The notes beneath the pieces were generated by a model. The model saw nothing but the letters and a program-made list of their open reading frames with translations. It was not told the DNA's origin and made no database searches. 12,191 nt of DNA from an uncultured Clostridia bacterium (lineage in GTDB: Bacteria; Bacillota; Clostridia; Saccharofermentanales; Saccharofermentanaceae): assembly GCA_946405115.1 (NCBI GenBank), contig CAMJGB010000036.1, forward strand, positions 1 through 12,191. Reading direction: 5' to 3'. The translations under genes and the position numbers were made by a program. Position 1 is the first letter of the stretch; each line of letters opens with the position of its first letter. Of the stretch, positions 1-6,867 are shown in pieces.

Positions 1-262
1 GACCGCATCTTTCAGCCTCTTCCTTGATGGAATCCTGAGCCTGCTTCTTTGTACCAACGAAAAGGATATCACCCTTCTCTGCTACTGCCTTCATTGCGTC
101 ATAAGCCTCGTCAATCTTCTTGACTGTCTTCTGAAGGTCGATGATGTGGATTGTGTTTCTCTCAGTGAAGATGTACTCCTTCATCTTAGGGTTCCATCTT
201 CTTGTCTGATGACCAAAGTGCACGCCTGCTTCGAGCAGCTGCTTCATTAAAATAACTGGCAT
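1..262 (-). CDS. rpsB: 30S ribosomal protein S2, N-terminal part (runs off left edge)
   Basis: The reverse strand gives 87 codons starting [20 protein letters not shown] and continuing with the [16 protein letters not shown] and [10 protein letters not shown] signatures of bacterial ribosomal protein S2. S2 binds the 30S subunit late in assembly and helps recruit S1 where S1 is present. The family is usually about 230-260 residues, so roughly one third is visible and the C-terminus lies beyond position 1. The ATG at 262..260 follows AGGAGG-type pairing (AAGGAGGAT, about 6 bases upstream), which fixes the start. A consensus-like promoter lies 91 bases upstream of the ATG. In most bacteria tsf follows rpsB; that would be outside the window. 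Identification is secure. Confidence 0.97.
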   Translation of the reverse strand, partial: MPVILMKQLLEAGVHFGHQTRRWNPKMKEYIFTERNTIHIIDLQKTVKKIDEAYDAMKAVAEKGDILFVGTKKQAQDSIKEEAERCG

Positions 263-346
263 AAAAATATCCTCCTTGTTTTTCTTCCGTAAGGCCTGAC
301 TTTCCCTGAAAGCACAAAGATTTTTCGCCTCACGTGTTTTTTATGC
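263..346 (-). promoter_or_regulatory. rpsB 5' leader, possible autoregulatory site
   Basis: This is the predicted untranslated leader of rpsB. It contains a small hairpin, CTTTC-AGG-GAAAG (312..300), upstream of the AAGGAGGAT ribosome binding site. Ribosomal protein S2 is known to repress its own mRNA through the leader in several bacteria. The length and the hairpin fit that idea, but I do not recognise a known S2-leader consensus here, so regulation is only a possibility. Confidence 0.3.
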
Positions 347-352
347 CCGAGT

Positions 353-381
353 ATATTAACAAATAGAGTCTTTTCAATCAA
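353..381 (-). promoter_or_regulatory. Sigma-A type promoter for rpsB
   Basis: On the reverse strand TTGATT (381..376) and TAATAT (358..353) are separated by exactly 17 bases, a good match to a vegetative promoter. Transcription would start near 346 and give a leader of about 84 nucleotides before the rpsB ATG. The placement is inferred from sequence only. Confidence 0.7.
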
Positions 382-402
382 GCAATTTCTTCAATTTAGG
401 CT

Positions 403-426
403 TATTATATGTACGGAAAGAGAGGA
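403..426 (+). promoter_or_regulatory. Weak -10 and ribosome binding site of the dipeptidase gene
   Basis: TATTAT at 403-408 is a plausible -10 element, but no good -35 hexamer lies 16-18 bases upstream (AAGCAA or similar). AGAGGA at 421-426 sits 4 bases before the ATG at 431 and serves as the ribosome binding site. The upstream part of this promoter would overlap the rpsB -35 region on the other strand, so the two divergent promoters may interfere. Confidence 0.35.
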
Positions 427-430
427 AACC

Positions 431-1720
431 ATGTCAAATTCAGCTAATTTAACCGCATTTCAGTCAGAATTTCTTAAGAAACTTATATCCATACGATCTG
501 TCGGCTCAACTCCCGAAGAAGGCGCCCCCTACGGCAAAAAGAACCGAGAAGCACTCGACTTCTTCCTTAACGAAGCTCAAAAAGCAGGATTTAGGACGGG
601 CGTTGTAGGTGACCGTGCGGGCTTTGTGGAATTCGGAAGCGGCGACAAACTCATGGGAATCGTCTGTCACCTTGATGTAGTACCCGAAGGCGAAGGATGG
701 GAAACAGATCCTTTCGAGCTGACAGTAAAGAACGGCATTATGTACGGAAGAGGCATCATCGACGATAAAGGTCCTGCCGCAGCTTCATTCTTTGCCATGA
801 AAGATCTTCTTGATGAAGGTAAGATTCCTGAAGGTTACCGCGTAAGGCTCATTCTCGGAACAGACGAAGAGCGCACATGTGAATGCGTGGAATACTATGC
901 CGAGCACGATGAGGTACCTGATTTTGCCATAACTCCCGATGCGCAGTTTCCAGTTATCTACTGTGAGAAAAGCATCCTTCATGTTATAGTATCGGGCCCT
1001 GCTGTTCAGGGCTTCACGGCTGACGGAGGTTCTGCAGCAAACATGGTACCCGCAAAGGCAAAGTGCCTTGTTGATATTGATGAGATCCTTGTTACGGGTA
1101 AAGCTGCACATGCATCAAGACCGGAACAGGGAGTTAATGCGATCAGTCTTCTTGCAGATGCAGTTGAAGGCTTCGGCTATGATCTTAATGAATATCCCAT
1201 AATTAAGTTCATTAAGGATTTCGACGGATTCGAGTTCACGGGATGCCGTGTTGCCGACGAGTCCGGTAAGCTTACTTCCAACATCGGATTGCTTAAGGCT
1301 GACAGCGAAGGCTGTTCTCTTGTAATTGATTTCAGAATCCCCTACTCCTACGAGATAAACGATGCTGTAGAGAATCTTAAGAAGAAGGCTTCAGAATACG
1401 GTCTTGAGGTTGCCATTGATACCGTCATGGAATCTATCTGCAAAGACAGACATTCACCCGAGATCAAGAAGCTCACAAACATCTGGAAAGAGCACATGGA
1501 TCAGTTCACCGGATTTAAAGAAGAATACAGAGATAAGTATACGGAAGCAATCGCTATCGGCGGCGGTACTTATGCACGCCATATTCCGAACACCATTGCA
1601 TTCGGTCCGCAGGCACCCTGGCAGGAAGATAAATGCCATCAGGCTAACGAATCAGTAGCGATAACCGATTACATACAATGGATTAATATTATTATAGAAG
1701 TAATAGAAACATACGAATAA
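431..1720 (+). CDS. pepV: PepV-type M20 family dipeptidase
   Basis: This is a di-zinc peptidase predicted to cleave dipeptides in the cytoplasm, the last step in using imported peptides. The 429 residues show the M20 signature in order: CHLDVVP with zinc ligand H80 and D82, GRGIIDDKGP with bridging D111, GTDEE with general base E146 and ligand E147, TPDAQFPVIYCEK with D170, the lid-domain KAAHASRPEQG with H228, and the C-terminal ligand in CHQANE (H403). All expected metal and catalytic residues are therefore present. The length is a little below the roughly 460-470 residues of lactobacillal PepV. The ATG at 431 is preceded by AGAGGA. The gene appears monocistronic, divergent from rpsB and ending at a strong hairpin. 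Exact substrate preference (Xaa-His or broader) cannot be read from the sequence, and other M20A dipeptidases are an alternative. Confidence 0.9.
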   Translation: MSNSANLTAFQSEFLKKLISIRSVGSTPEEGAPYGKKNREALDFFLNEAQKAGFRTGVVGDRAGFVEFGSGDKLMGIVCHLDVVPEGEGWETDPFELTVKNGIMYGRGIIDDKGPAAASFFAMKDLLDEGKIPEGYRVRLILGTDEERTCECVEYYAEHDEVPDFAITPDAQFPVIYCEKSILHVIVSGPAVQGFTADGGSAANMVPAKAKCLVDIDEILVTGKAAHASRPEQGVNAISLLADAVEGFGYDLNEYPIIKFIKDFDGFEFTGCRVADESGKLTSNIGLLKADSEGCSLVIDFRIPYSYEINDAVENLKKKASEYGLEVAIDTVMESICKDRHSPEIKKLTNIWKEHMDQFTGFKEEYRDKYTEAIAIGGGTYARHIPNTIAFGPQAPWQEDKCHQANESVAITDYIQWINIIIEVIETYE

Positions 1721-1730
1721 ATTAAGAACC

Positions 1731-1760
1731 AAAAAAGATCCTGCAGTCGCAGGATCTTTT
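1731..1760. terminator. Bidirectional Rho-independent terminator between pepV and thrS
   Basis: A perfect 8-bp stem GATCCTGC/GCAGGATC (1737-1744 and 1749-1756) encloses the loop AGTC. It is flanked by six A residues on the left and four T residues on the right, extending the stem by A-T pairs. Read rightward it ends in a U tract after pepV; read leftward it ends in a U tract after thrS. It sits 10 bases past the pepV stop and about 25 bases past the thrS stop, as expected for convergent genes sharing one terminator. Confidence 0.9.
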
Positions 1761-1785
1761 AATTATATCTATATGATATCCGTTA

Positions 1786-3612
1786 TCAGAACTCAGAAGG
1801 AAGTTCGAGAGTTCTCTCCTTGTTAAGCTTTGTACAAATCTCAACAAACTTATCAAGAGGAACATTTCTTACCTGCTTGTTGGAGCCTCTTACGTTTACG
1901 GAAACTTCGTTAGCAGCAGCCTCCTCATTACCGAGAACAAGGATATAAGGATCCTTCATGTTCTTAAATCTCTTGATCTTGTCTCTCATGTTGATATCGC
2001 TATAATCAACCTCAACACGGATGCCTGCTTCCTTCAAAGCAGTCTCAACCTTCTTAGCATACTCGTTGTGCTCTTCTCTGATAGGTACGATAGCTACCTG
2101 GAAAGGATTGAGCCAGAAAGGATATGCGCCCTTGAAGTGCTCTGTGATGATTCCGATAAATCTCTCCAAAGATCCGAAGATAGCTCTGTGGATAACGATA
2201 GGCATCTTCTGGGAACCGTCCTGATCTACATATGTAAGCTCGAAGTTATGAGGGAGCTGGAAGTCAAGCTGAACTGTACCGCACTGCCACTCACGTCCGA
2301 GTGCATCCTTGATCTGAAGGTCGATCTTCGGTCCGTAGAATGCACCGTCTCCCTCATTGATCTCGTAGTTGCCCTCACCATACTTCTCGTCGAGGATCTC
2401 CTTCAAAGCAGCTTCTGCTCTGTTCCAGGACTCGATATCACCCATGAAGTCCTCAGGTCTTGTGGAGAACTCAGCACGGTATGTAAGACCGAATGTGTTG
2501 TAGATCTCATCTGCGATGGAGATAACGTCCTTGATCTCATCCTTGATCTGAGCCTCTGTTACGAATGTATGGTCATCGTCCTGACGGAACTCCTGAACTC
2601 TGAACAAACCGTTCATCTGTCCGGACTTCTCCTTACGGTGAAGAACGTCATACTCGGAGTATCTGATAGGAAGCTCCTTATAAGAGTGCATTGTTCTCTT
2701 GTACTCGATCATGGCATTAGGGCAGTTCATAGGCTTAGCAGCCATTGTGTCCTCAGCCTCGATGGAGAACTGTGCTGTCTCGTCAGAAGATACTGCATCA
2801 GTAGCCTCTGTGCCCTGTGTCTTACCGGGAACGATGAACATATTGTTTACGTAATGAGCCCAGTGACCGGAAATGAGCCAGAGCTTCTTGTTATTGATCA
2901 AAGGAGCTGAGATCTCATTGTAGTCATGCTTAGCCTGAAGCTCACGGGAATACTTCATAAGCTGGGAATACATTGTCCATCCCCTCGGGAGCCAGTAAGC
3001 CATACCGGGAGCTGTGTCTCTGAACATGAACATGTCGAGAGCAACACCGATCTTCTTGTGGTCTCTCTCCTGAGCTTCCTTAAGCCATGTAAGGTGAGCC
3101 TTGAGCTCGTCCTTGGAAGGGAATGCAAACAGATAGATTCTCTGAAGCTGATCTCTCTTCTCATCTCCTCTCCAGTAAGCACCGGAAACGTTCTTGATCT
3201 GGAAAGCAGCCTGGAAAAGAGCCTGTGAATTATCGATATGAGGTCCGCGGCAAAGATCTACAAAGTCGTCGCCTGTATAGTAAACGGTAATGAGTTCGTC
3301 CTCGGGGAGGTCATTAATAAGTTCTGTCTTGAACTTCTGATCCTTAAATATCTCCAAAGCCTCAGCTCTGGAAACTTCCTTACGTGTCCAATCTTCTCTT
3401 CTCTTGATGATCTCACGCATCTTATCCTCGATGACCTTGATATCTTCTTCACTTACAGGCCTCGGGAGTGTGAAATCATAGTAGCAGCCGTCTGCGATCT
3501 CAGGACCGATGGCATACTGAACATTCTCCTTGCCATAGATCTCGATAACAGCCTTAGCCATTATATGTGCCAAAGAATGACGATAAACACTCAAAAACTC
3601 TTCGCGTTCCAT
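1786..3612 (-). CDS. thrS: Threonyl-tRNA synthetase, form without TGS domain
   Basis: This class II synthetase charges tRNA-Thr with threonine in the cytoplasm. The 608-residue protein opens directly in the editing domain: HSLAH (H12, H16) and DLCRGPH (C121, H125) are the proofreading residues that remove mischarged serine. The catalytic core follows, with KPMNCP (C297), QDDDH (H348) and VIHRAIFGS (H475) supplying the catalytic zinc ligands, VLHRKEKSG..GLFRVQEFRQDD as motif 2 and GSLERFIGI as motif 3. The anticodon-binding domain occupies about 503-595. The usual N-terminal TGS domain (about 60 residues) is absent, and an in-frame TAG at 3624..3622, four codons upstream of the ATG, excludes a missed extension. 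About 20-25 extra residues at about 264-289 precede KPMNCPNAM, which is also a variant of the common MNCPGH. The ATG follows AGGAGG. The gene has its own promoter and no T-box leader. Confidence 0.97.
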   Translation of the reverse strand: MEREEFLSVYRHSLAHIMAKAVIEIYGKENVQYAIGPEIADGCYYDFTLPRPVSEEDIKVIEDKMREIIKRREDWTRKEVSRAEALEIFKDQKFKTELINDLPEDELITVYYTGDDFVDLCRGPHIDNSQALFQAAFQIKNVSGAYWRGDEKRDQLQRIYLFAFPSKDELKAHLTWLKEAQERDHKKIGVALDMFMFRDTAPGMAYWLPRGWTMYSQLMKYSRELQAKHDYNEISAPLINNKKLWLISGHWAHYVNNMFIVPGKTQGTEATDAVSSDETAQFSIEAEDTMAAKPMNCPNAMIEYKRTMHSYKELPIRYSEYDVLHRKEKSGQMNGLFRVQEFRQDDDHTFVTEAQIKDEIKDVISIADEIYNTFGLTYRAEFSTRPEDFMGDIESWNRAEAALKEILDEKYGEGNYEINEGDGAFYGPKIDLQIKDALGREWQCGTVQLDFQLPHNFELTYVDQDGSQKMPIVIHRAIFGSLERFIGIITEHFKGAYPFWLNPFQVAIVPIREEHNEYAKKVETALKEAGIRVEVDYSDINMRDKIKRFKNMKDPYILVLGNEEAAANEVSVNVRGSNKQVRNVPLDKFVEICTKLNKERTLELPSEF

Positions 3613-3652
3613 TAGAACCTCCTAATAATATGCTTATTAAGCGCGTCAATAA

Positions 3653-3681
3653 ATACTACACTCTTAAGGATAAAACGGCAA
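3653..3681 (-). promoter_or_regulatory. Promoter of thrS
   Basis: On the reverse strand TTGCCG (3681..3676) and TAGTAT (3658..3653) are 17 bases apart, just downstream of the pseudouridine synthase stop codon. The predicted start near 3646 leaves a leader of about 34 nucleotides containing AGGAGG (3622..3617). That is far too short for a T-box riboswitch, which often controls thrS in Bacillota. Read-through from the upstream operon may also contribute. Confidence 0.6.
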
Positions 3682-3689
3682 GACTTAAG

Positions 3690-4319
3690 TCAGACAGTAA
3701 ATTCCAAATCCTCGCCCGAAGTAGGATGTTTGAACGCAAGATAGCAGGATTGGAGACCGATTCCGTCTGGATTATGCCTGCCGCCGTACTTCACGTCGCC
3801 GTCCAGAGGATGTCCTATGTGGGCAAACTGAGCCCTTATCTGATGTGATCTTCCGGTAAGAAGCTTAACATCAACAGTAGTAAACCCATCTTCAAAAGCT
3901 CCTGCTTTATACATAAGCTCGCATCTTTTGCTTCCCGGCGCCTCTTTATCGTATACGGTTACCCTGTTGGCACGCTCGTCCTTAACAAGGTAGTTTACAA
4001 GCTTTCCTTCGCCTTCGAGCCTGCCATGAACCCTTGCCCTGTATCTTTTCGAGAAGGTGCCCTTCCTTATCTGCTCCGAAAGCCTTGAAGCGCACTTGCT
4101 TGTTCTCGCGAACACCATTACGCCCGACACGTTGCGGTCGAGCCTGTGAACGAGCCCGAGGTATACGTTTCCGGGCTTGTTGTACTTGTCCTTGATGTAA
4201 GCTTTAAGGTACGTAAGCATGTCAGGAGCATCCGAGCCGTCAGACTGAGAAAGGTATCCTGAAGGTTTAAATGCCACCAGAAGGTGATTGTCTTCAAATA
4301 TTATGCGAGGGGTGTCCAT
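3690..4319 (-). CDS. RluA-family RNA pseudouridine synthase
   Basis: This enzyme is predicted to isomerise specific uridines to pseudouridine in rRNA or tRNA. The family core is clear: FKPSG near residue 17, VHRLDRNVSGVMVFA with catalytic D61, FSKRYRARVHG, and TGRSHQIRAQFAHIGHPLDGD, the RluA/RluD C-terminal motif. No S4 domain precedes the core, which with a length of 209 residues makes it a short RluA-type member; the target site cannot be assigned. I chose the ATG at 4319 because the longer reading frame (to 4337) would begin with TTG and has no convincing ribosome binding site, whereas GGACAGG lies 7-13 bases before this ATG. The gene overlaps the end of the upstream methyltransferase by 19 bases, which implies translational coupling. 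The stop is TGA at 3692..3690, just before the thrS promoter. Confidence 0.88.
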   Translation of the reverse strand: MDTPRIIFEDNHLLVAFKPSGYLSQSDGSDAPDMLTYLKAYIKDKYNKPGNVYLGLVHRLDRNVSGVMVFARTSKCASRLSEQIRKGTFSKRYRARVHGRLEGEGKLVNYLVKDERANRVTVYDKEAPGSKRCELMYKAGAFEDGFTTVDVKLLTGRSHQIRAQFAHIGHPLDGDVKYGGRHNPDGIGLQSCYLAFKHPTSGEDLEFTV

Positions 4320-5212
4320 CTGGAAGCCTGTCCGCAAGGAAGATTAAGATCCATATGCGTTACAGGAAGGCCGAGCTCGTCACTTACGGTCTTGCCGCCG
4401 AACTTAGTTCCGCAGGTAAGGTTAAGCACATTGCCTACAGCATTGGCGCCAAGTTCCGTCGCATAGGAACTGATTATCACAAACAAAGGATTATCCGACA
4501 GCAAAAGTGCTGTGCGGGACACGAATTCATACAGAGATTTCTCTATCTCCCAAAGTTCTCCCGTAGGGCCTCTTCCGTACTTGGGAGGATCCATGATAAT
4601 GCCGTCATACTTTCTGCCGCGCCTTATCTCGCGTTCTACGAACTTACGACAGTCTTCGTTAATGAAACGAACGTAAGATGACTCGAGGCCGCTTGCAACG
4701 ATATTCTCCTTGGCACGTGCGATCATGCCCTTGCTCGAGTCTACATGCACTACTTCTGCAGCACCGTGGCATGCAGCTGCACATGTGGCAGCTCCGGTAT
4801 AAGCGAAAAGATTAAGTATCTTGATATCATCTCTTCCTGATTTAACTGCATCTGAGATGAGCTTGCCCGCGAAGTCCCAGTTCGAGGCCTGTTCAGGGAA
4901 TAATCCCGTATGCTTAAAGGATGTAGGCTCGATAATGAACTTAAGCTGTTTACCTAAAGTGTTGTAACCGATGGTCCAACTTCCCGGCATGGACTTAAGT
5001 TTCTGCCAAGCGCCGCCTCCCGTGCTGCTTCTTATGTAAAGGGCATCGGGCTTCGGGATATCGTCCCATGTTGCTTCTTTGCCTTCTGCAAACACAGGCC
5101 AGACAGCCTGGGGATCGGGACGTCTTAATAATACGTCTCCCCAACGCTCATACTTCTCCTGAGCGCCCGCATAGAGGACTTCAAAATCTTTCCAATTGTC
5201 AGCGACAAACAT
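4301..5212 (-). CDS. Class I SAM-dependent methyltransferase, COG1092 (RlmI/RlmK-like)
   Basis: This is a predicted S-adenosylmethionine-dependent RNA methyltransferase. The Rossmann fold motifs are visible in the 303 residues: LNLFAYTGA (about 133-141) binds SAM, VHVDSSKGM has the acidic ribose-binding residue D158, and IMDPPKYGRGP (about 206-216) is the DPPK-type motif IV of COG1092 enzymes. The phrase TGLFPEQASNWDF near 102-114 is typical of this subgroup. No N-terminal PUA domain as in E. coli RlmI is evident, so the substrate is uncertain: 23S rRNA is the likeliest, by family. The ATG overlaps the TGA of the lipoprotein gene by one base (TGATG) and no ribosome binding site is seen, so translation is probably coupled. 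The pseudouridine synthase gene overlaps its 3' end. Confidence 0.85.
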   Translation of the reverse strand: MFVADNWKDFEVLYAGAQEKYERWGDVLLRRPDPQAVWPVFAEGKEATWDDIPKPDALYIRSSTGGGAWQKLKSMPGSWTIGYNTLGKQLKFIIEPTSFKHTGLFPEQASNWDFAGKLISDAVKSGRDDIKILNLFAYTGAATCAAACHGAAEVVHVDSSKGMIARAKENIVASGLESSYVRFINEDCRKFVEREIRRGRKYDGIIMDPPKYGRGPTGELWEIEKSLYEFVSRTALLLSDNPLFVIISSYATELGANAVGNVLNLTCGTKFGGKTVSDELGLPVTHMDLNLPCGQASRWTPLA

Positions 5213-6069
5213 CAGTTAACTGTGACAGGAACGGATGTAGCAACAACATTGCCGTCGTATGTGAGTTCCAATGTGTAAGATCCGCGGTTATATGTCTGTC
5301 CCCAGAACTCGCAATAAGCGATGGATCCGCCGTTGGTATTGACCTCAAGAGTCTGAATAACGGTATCATTCTGGATGAGGTTAGCCTCGAATGTAAGATA
5401 CATAGGTCTGTCGAAGTATACGCAGCAAGTGAGGGCCTCAGGAACTCCGCTGATCGTGTTGCTGCTTAAAGGTGTGGACATCAAAGGCTCATACCAAACA
5501 GTATCTACGAGACACTCTTCGAAGAAAGGCTCATAGTAGGAAGTCGGCATACCGTACTCGTCAACGAAGATCAAAGACTCATAGGGCTCAAAGAACAGGG
5601 AAACAAGCTCGGAAACGTCATCAACCTTCCAATCGCCCTTCTTGCTTGAAAGAACGATAGTGATCTTAACTTCATCAGTGTCGCAGTCTCCGAGGAATTC
5701 GGAAACCTCGTCAACCGTGCCCATGGGGATGTCATCTACGATAAGGACATTGCTGAATGTAACGGGGATCTTGGCAGTTGTTCTGTCACTGTTGATCTTA
5801 GGCTCACCGATCTCGTAAGAAGAAGCATCAATTCCGTTAAGTGCAAATGTAAGGCTGTCTTCGAGCATCTCGGGGATCTCATAATCGGATACATAATCTG
5901 CAAGGCCGTTAACCGGATCAGCGTAGAAGGCATCCAGAACCTCTGTAAGATATTCAGTTGCTTCCTTGGCTGCAATCTTCTCAAGGATAGCGGAACAGCC
6001 GGTGGAAGATAAAATCATTGAAAATAAAATAAGAACGCAAGAAGCTTTCTTCAAAAGTGAATTTTTCAT
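5212..6069 (-). CDS. Predicted lipoprotein of unknown function
   Basis: I do not recognise the family. The 285-residue protein starts with a lysine-containing n-region, a hydrophobic stretch at about 10-22 and a lipobox-like STGC with the modified cysteine at residue 25, so it should be exported and anchored on the outer face of the membrane. Residues about 32-160 are mixed alpha/beta with many acidic residues (helix-like EATEYLTEVLDAFYADP, then alternating strands), reminiscent of small NTF2-like or DUF-type lipoproteins. Residues about 210-285 alternate short hydrophobic strands (YLTFEANLIQ, SYTLELTYDG, SVPVTVN) and look like an all-beta, Ig-like domain. No catalytic motif is visible. The ribosome binding site is AAAAGGAT. 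It is the first gene of a unit with two RNA-modification enzymes and is divergent from a two-component system. Confidence 0.75.
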   Translation of the reverse strand: MKNSLLKKASCVLILFSMILSSTGCSAILEKIAAKEATEYLTEVLDAFYADPVNGLADYVSDYEIPEMLEDSLTFALNGIDASSYEIGEPKINSDRTTAKIPVTFSNVLIVDDIPMGTVDEVSEFLGDCDTDEVKITIVLSSKKGDWKVDDVSELVSLFFEPYESLIFVDEYGMPTSYYEPFFEECLVDTVWYEPLMSTPLSSNTISGVPEALTCCVYFDRPMYLTFEANLIQNDTVIQTLEVNTNGGSIAYCEFWGQTYNRGSYTLELTYDGNVVATSVPVTVN

Positions 6070-6102
6070 AAAAACATCCTTTTAATTCGCAAAATCGTGT
6101 TT

Positions 6103-6137
6103 ATTATACAACATAAAACGCATTTTTAATATATAAT
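6103..6137. promoter_or_regulatory. Divergent promoter region between lipoprotein and two-component operon
   Basis: Two perfect TATAAT boxes face away from each other in a 102-base intergenic region: one on the reverse strand at 6108..6103 for the lipoprotein gene and one on the forward strand at 6132-6137 for the response regulator. Only 23 bases separate them, so their -35 regions must overlap; neither has a good -35 hexamer. Such an arrangement usually depends on an activator or gives mutual interference. Binding by the neighbouring OmpR-type regulator is an inference; I see no clear direct repeat for it. Confidence 0.5.
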
Positions 6138-6171
6138 AGGCTGGTATTACCTTTTACAGAGAGGATGTATT

Positions 6172-6867
6172 ATGTCTCAGACTCCACATATTCTGATCTG
6201 TGATGACGACCCGATCGTCCACGAATCATTAAGACTTTATTTGGATAACGAACACTATACTCATTCAGATGCTTTCGATGGTCTCGAGTCATTGAAGCTT
6301 GCCAAAGAGGACAAGCCCGATCTTATCCTGCTTGATGTTATGATGCCTCAGATGAACGGTCTTGATGTTTGCCGCGAACTGAGAAAGGTAATGTCTACCC
6401 CCATCATCATACTCACGGCAAAGGGCGAAGAGATCGACCGAGTTCTCGGCCTTGAGCTCGGAGCCGACGACTATATCGTTAAGCCTTTCTCCCCTCGTGA
6501 GGTAGTAGCAAGAATCAAGGCGGTATTGAGAAGAACCGAGAACCAGCAGGAACCCGCTGCTGCAAGTCAGGTATTGAGATTCGACGGTCTTGAGATCAAT
6601 ATTGAGAACTATTCTGTAAAAGTTAATTCCAAGGTAATACCTTTCACCCCCAAGGAAGTTGAGATCCTTCATCTCCTTGCTGCCCACCCTGGTTCCGTAA
6701 TGAGCCGTGAGCAGATATTAAGCTCTGTATGGGGCAATGATTTTGACGGCGATCTTCGTACGATCGACACTCATATCAAGAGAATAAGACAGAAGATCAC
6801 ATATGACGGCAGCAGATGGAATATTTCAACCGTTTATGGAGTCGGCTATAAATTCGAGGTCTCCTAA
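6172..6867 (+). CDS. OmpR/PhoB-family response regulator
   Basis: This is a DNA-binding transcription regulator controlled by phosphorylation, almost certainly by the kinase encoded immediately downstream. The receiver domain (about 5-118) shows the acidic pocket CDDD (D11, D12), phosphoacceptor D55 in LLDVMMPQMNG, the switch threonine T82 in ILTAKG and K104 in IVKPFSP. The winged-helix domain (about 134-230) ends with the typical IDTHIKRIRQKI and STVYGVGYKF. At 231 residues it is standard length. The ATG at 6172 is preceded by GAGAGGATG. The stop TAA is directly followed by the kinase GTG with no gap. Family resemblance is to WalR/PhoP/ResD-type regulators, but the regulon cannot be inferred from the sequence. 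Confidence 0.95.
   Translation: MSQTPHILICDDDPIVHESLRLYLDNEHYTHSDAFDGLESLKLAKEDKPDLILLDVMMPQMNGLDVCRELRKVMSTPIIILTAKGEEIDRVLGLELGADDYIVKPFSPREVVARIKAVLRRTENQQEPAAASQVLRFDGLEINIENYSVKVNSKVIPFTPKEVEILHLLAAHPGSVMSREQILSSVWGNDFDGDLRTIDTHIKRIRQKITYDGSRWNISTVYGVGYKFEVS

Noticed and set aside
263..430. A riboswitch or small RNA in the longest intergenic gap
   Set aside because: Only two divergent promoters, a weak hairpin and ribosome binding sites can be seen; no conserved riboswitch core is recognisable.
2068..2910. A 280-codon open frame on the forward strand inside thrS
   Set aside because: It is antisense to a certain thrS, has a low-complexity Leu/Val/Cys/Ser-rich translation with no motifs, and no ribosome binding site; it is a by-product of thrS codon use.
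4320..4337. A longer start (TTG at 4337) for the RluA-type pseudouridine synthase
   Set aside because: TTG without a ribosome binding site is less likely than the ATG at 4319, where the family homology begins.
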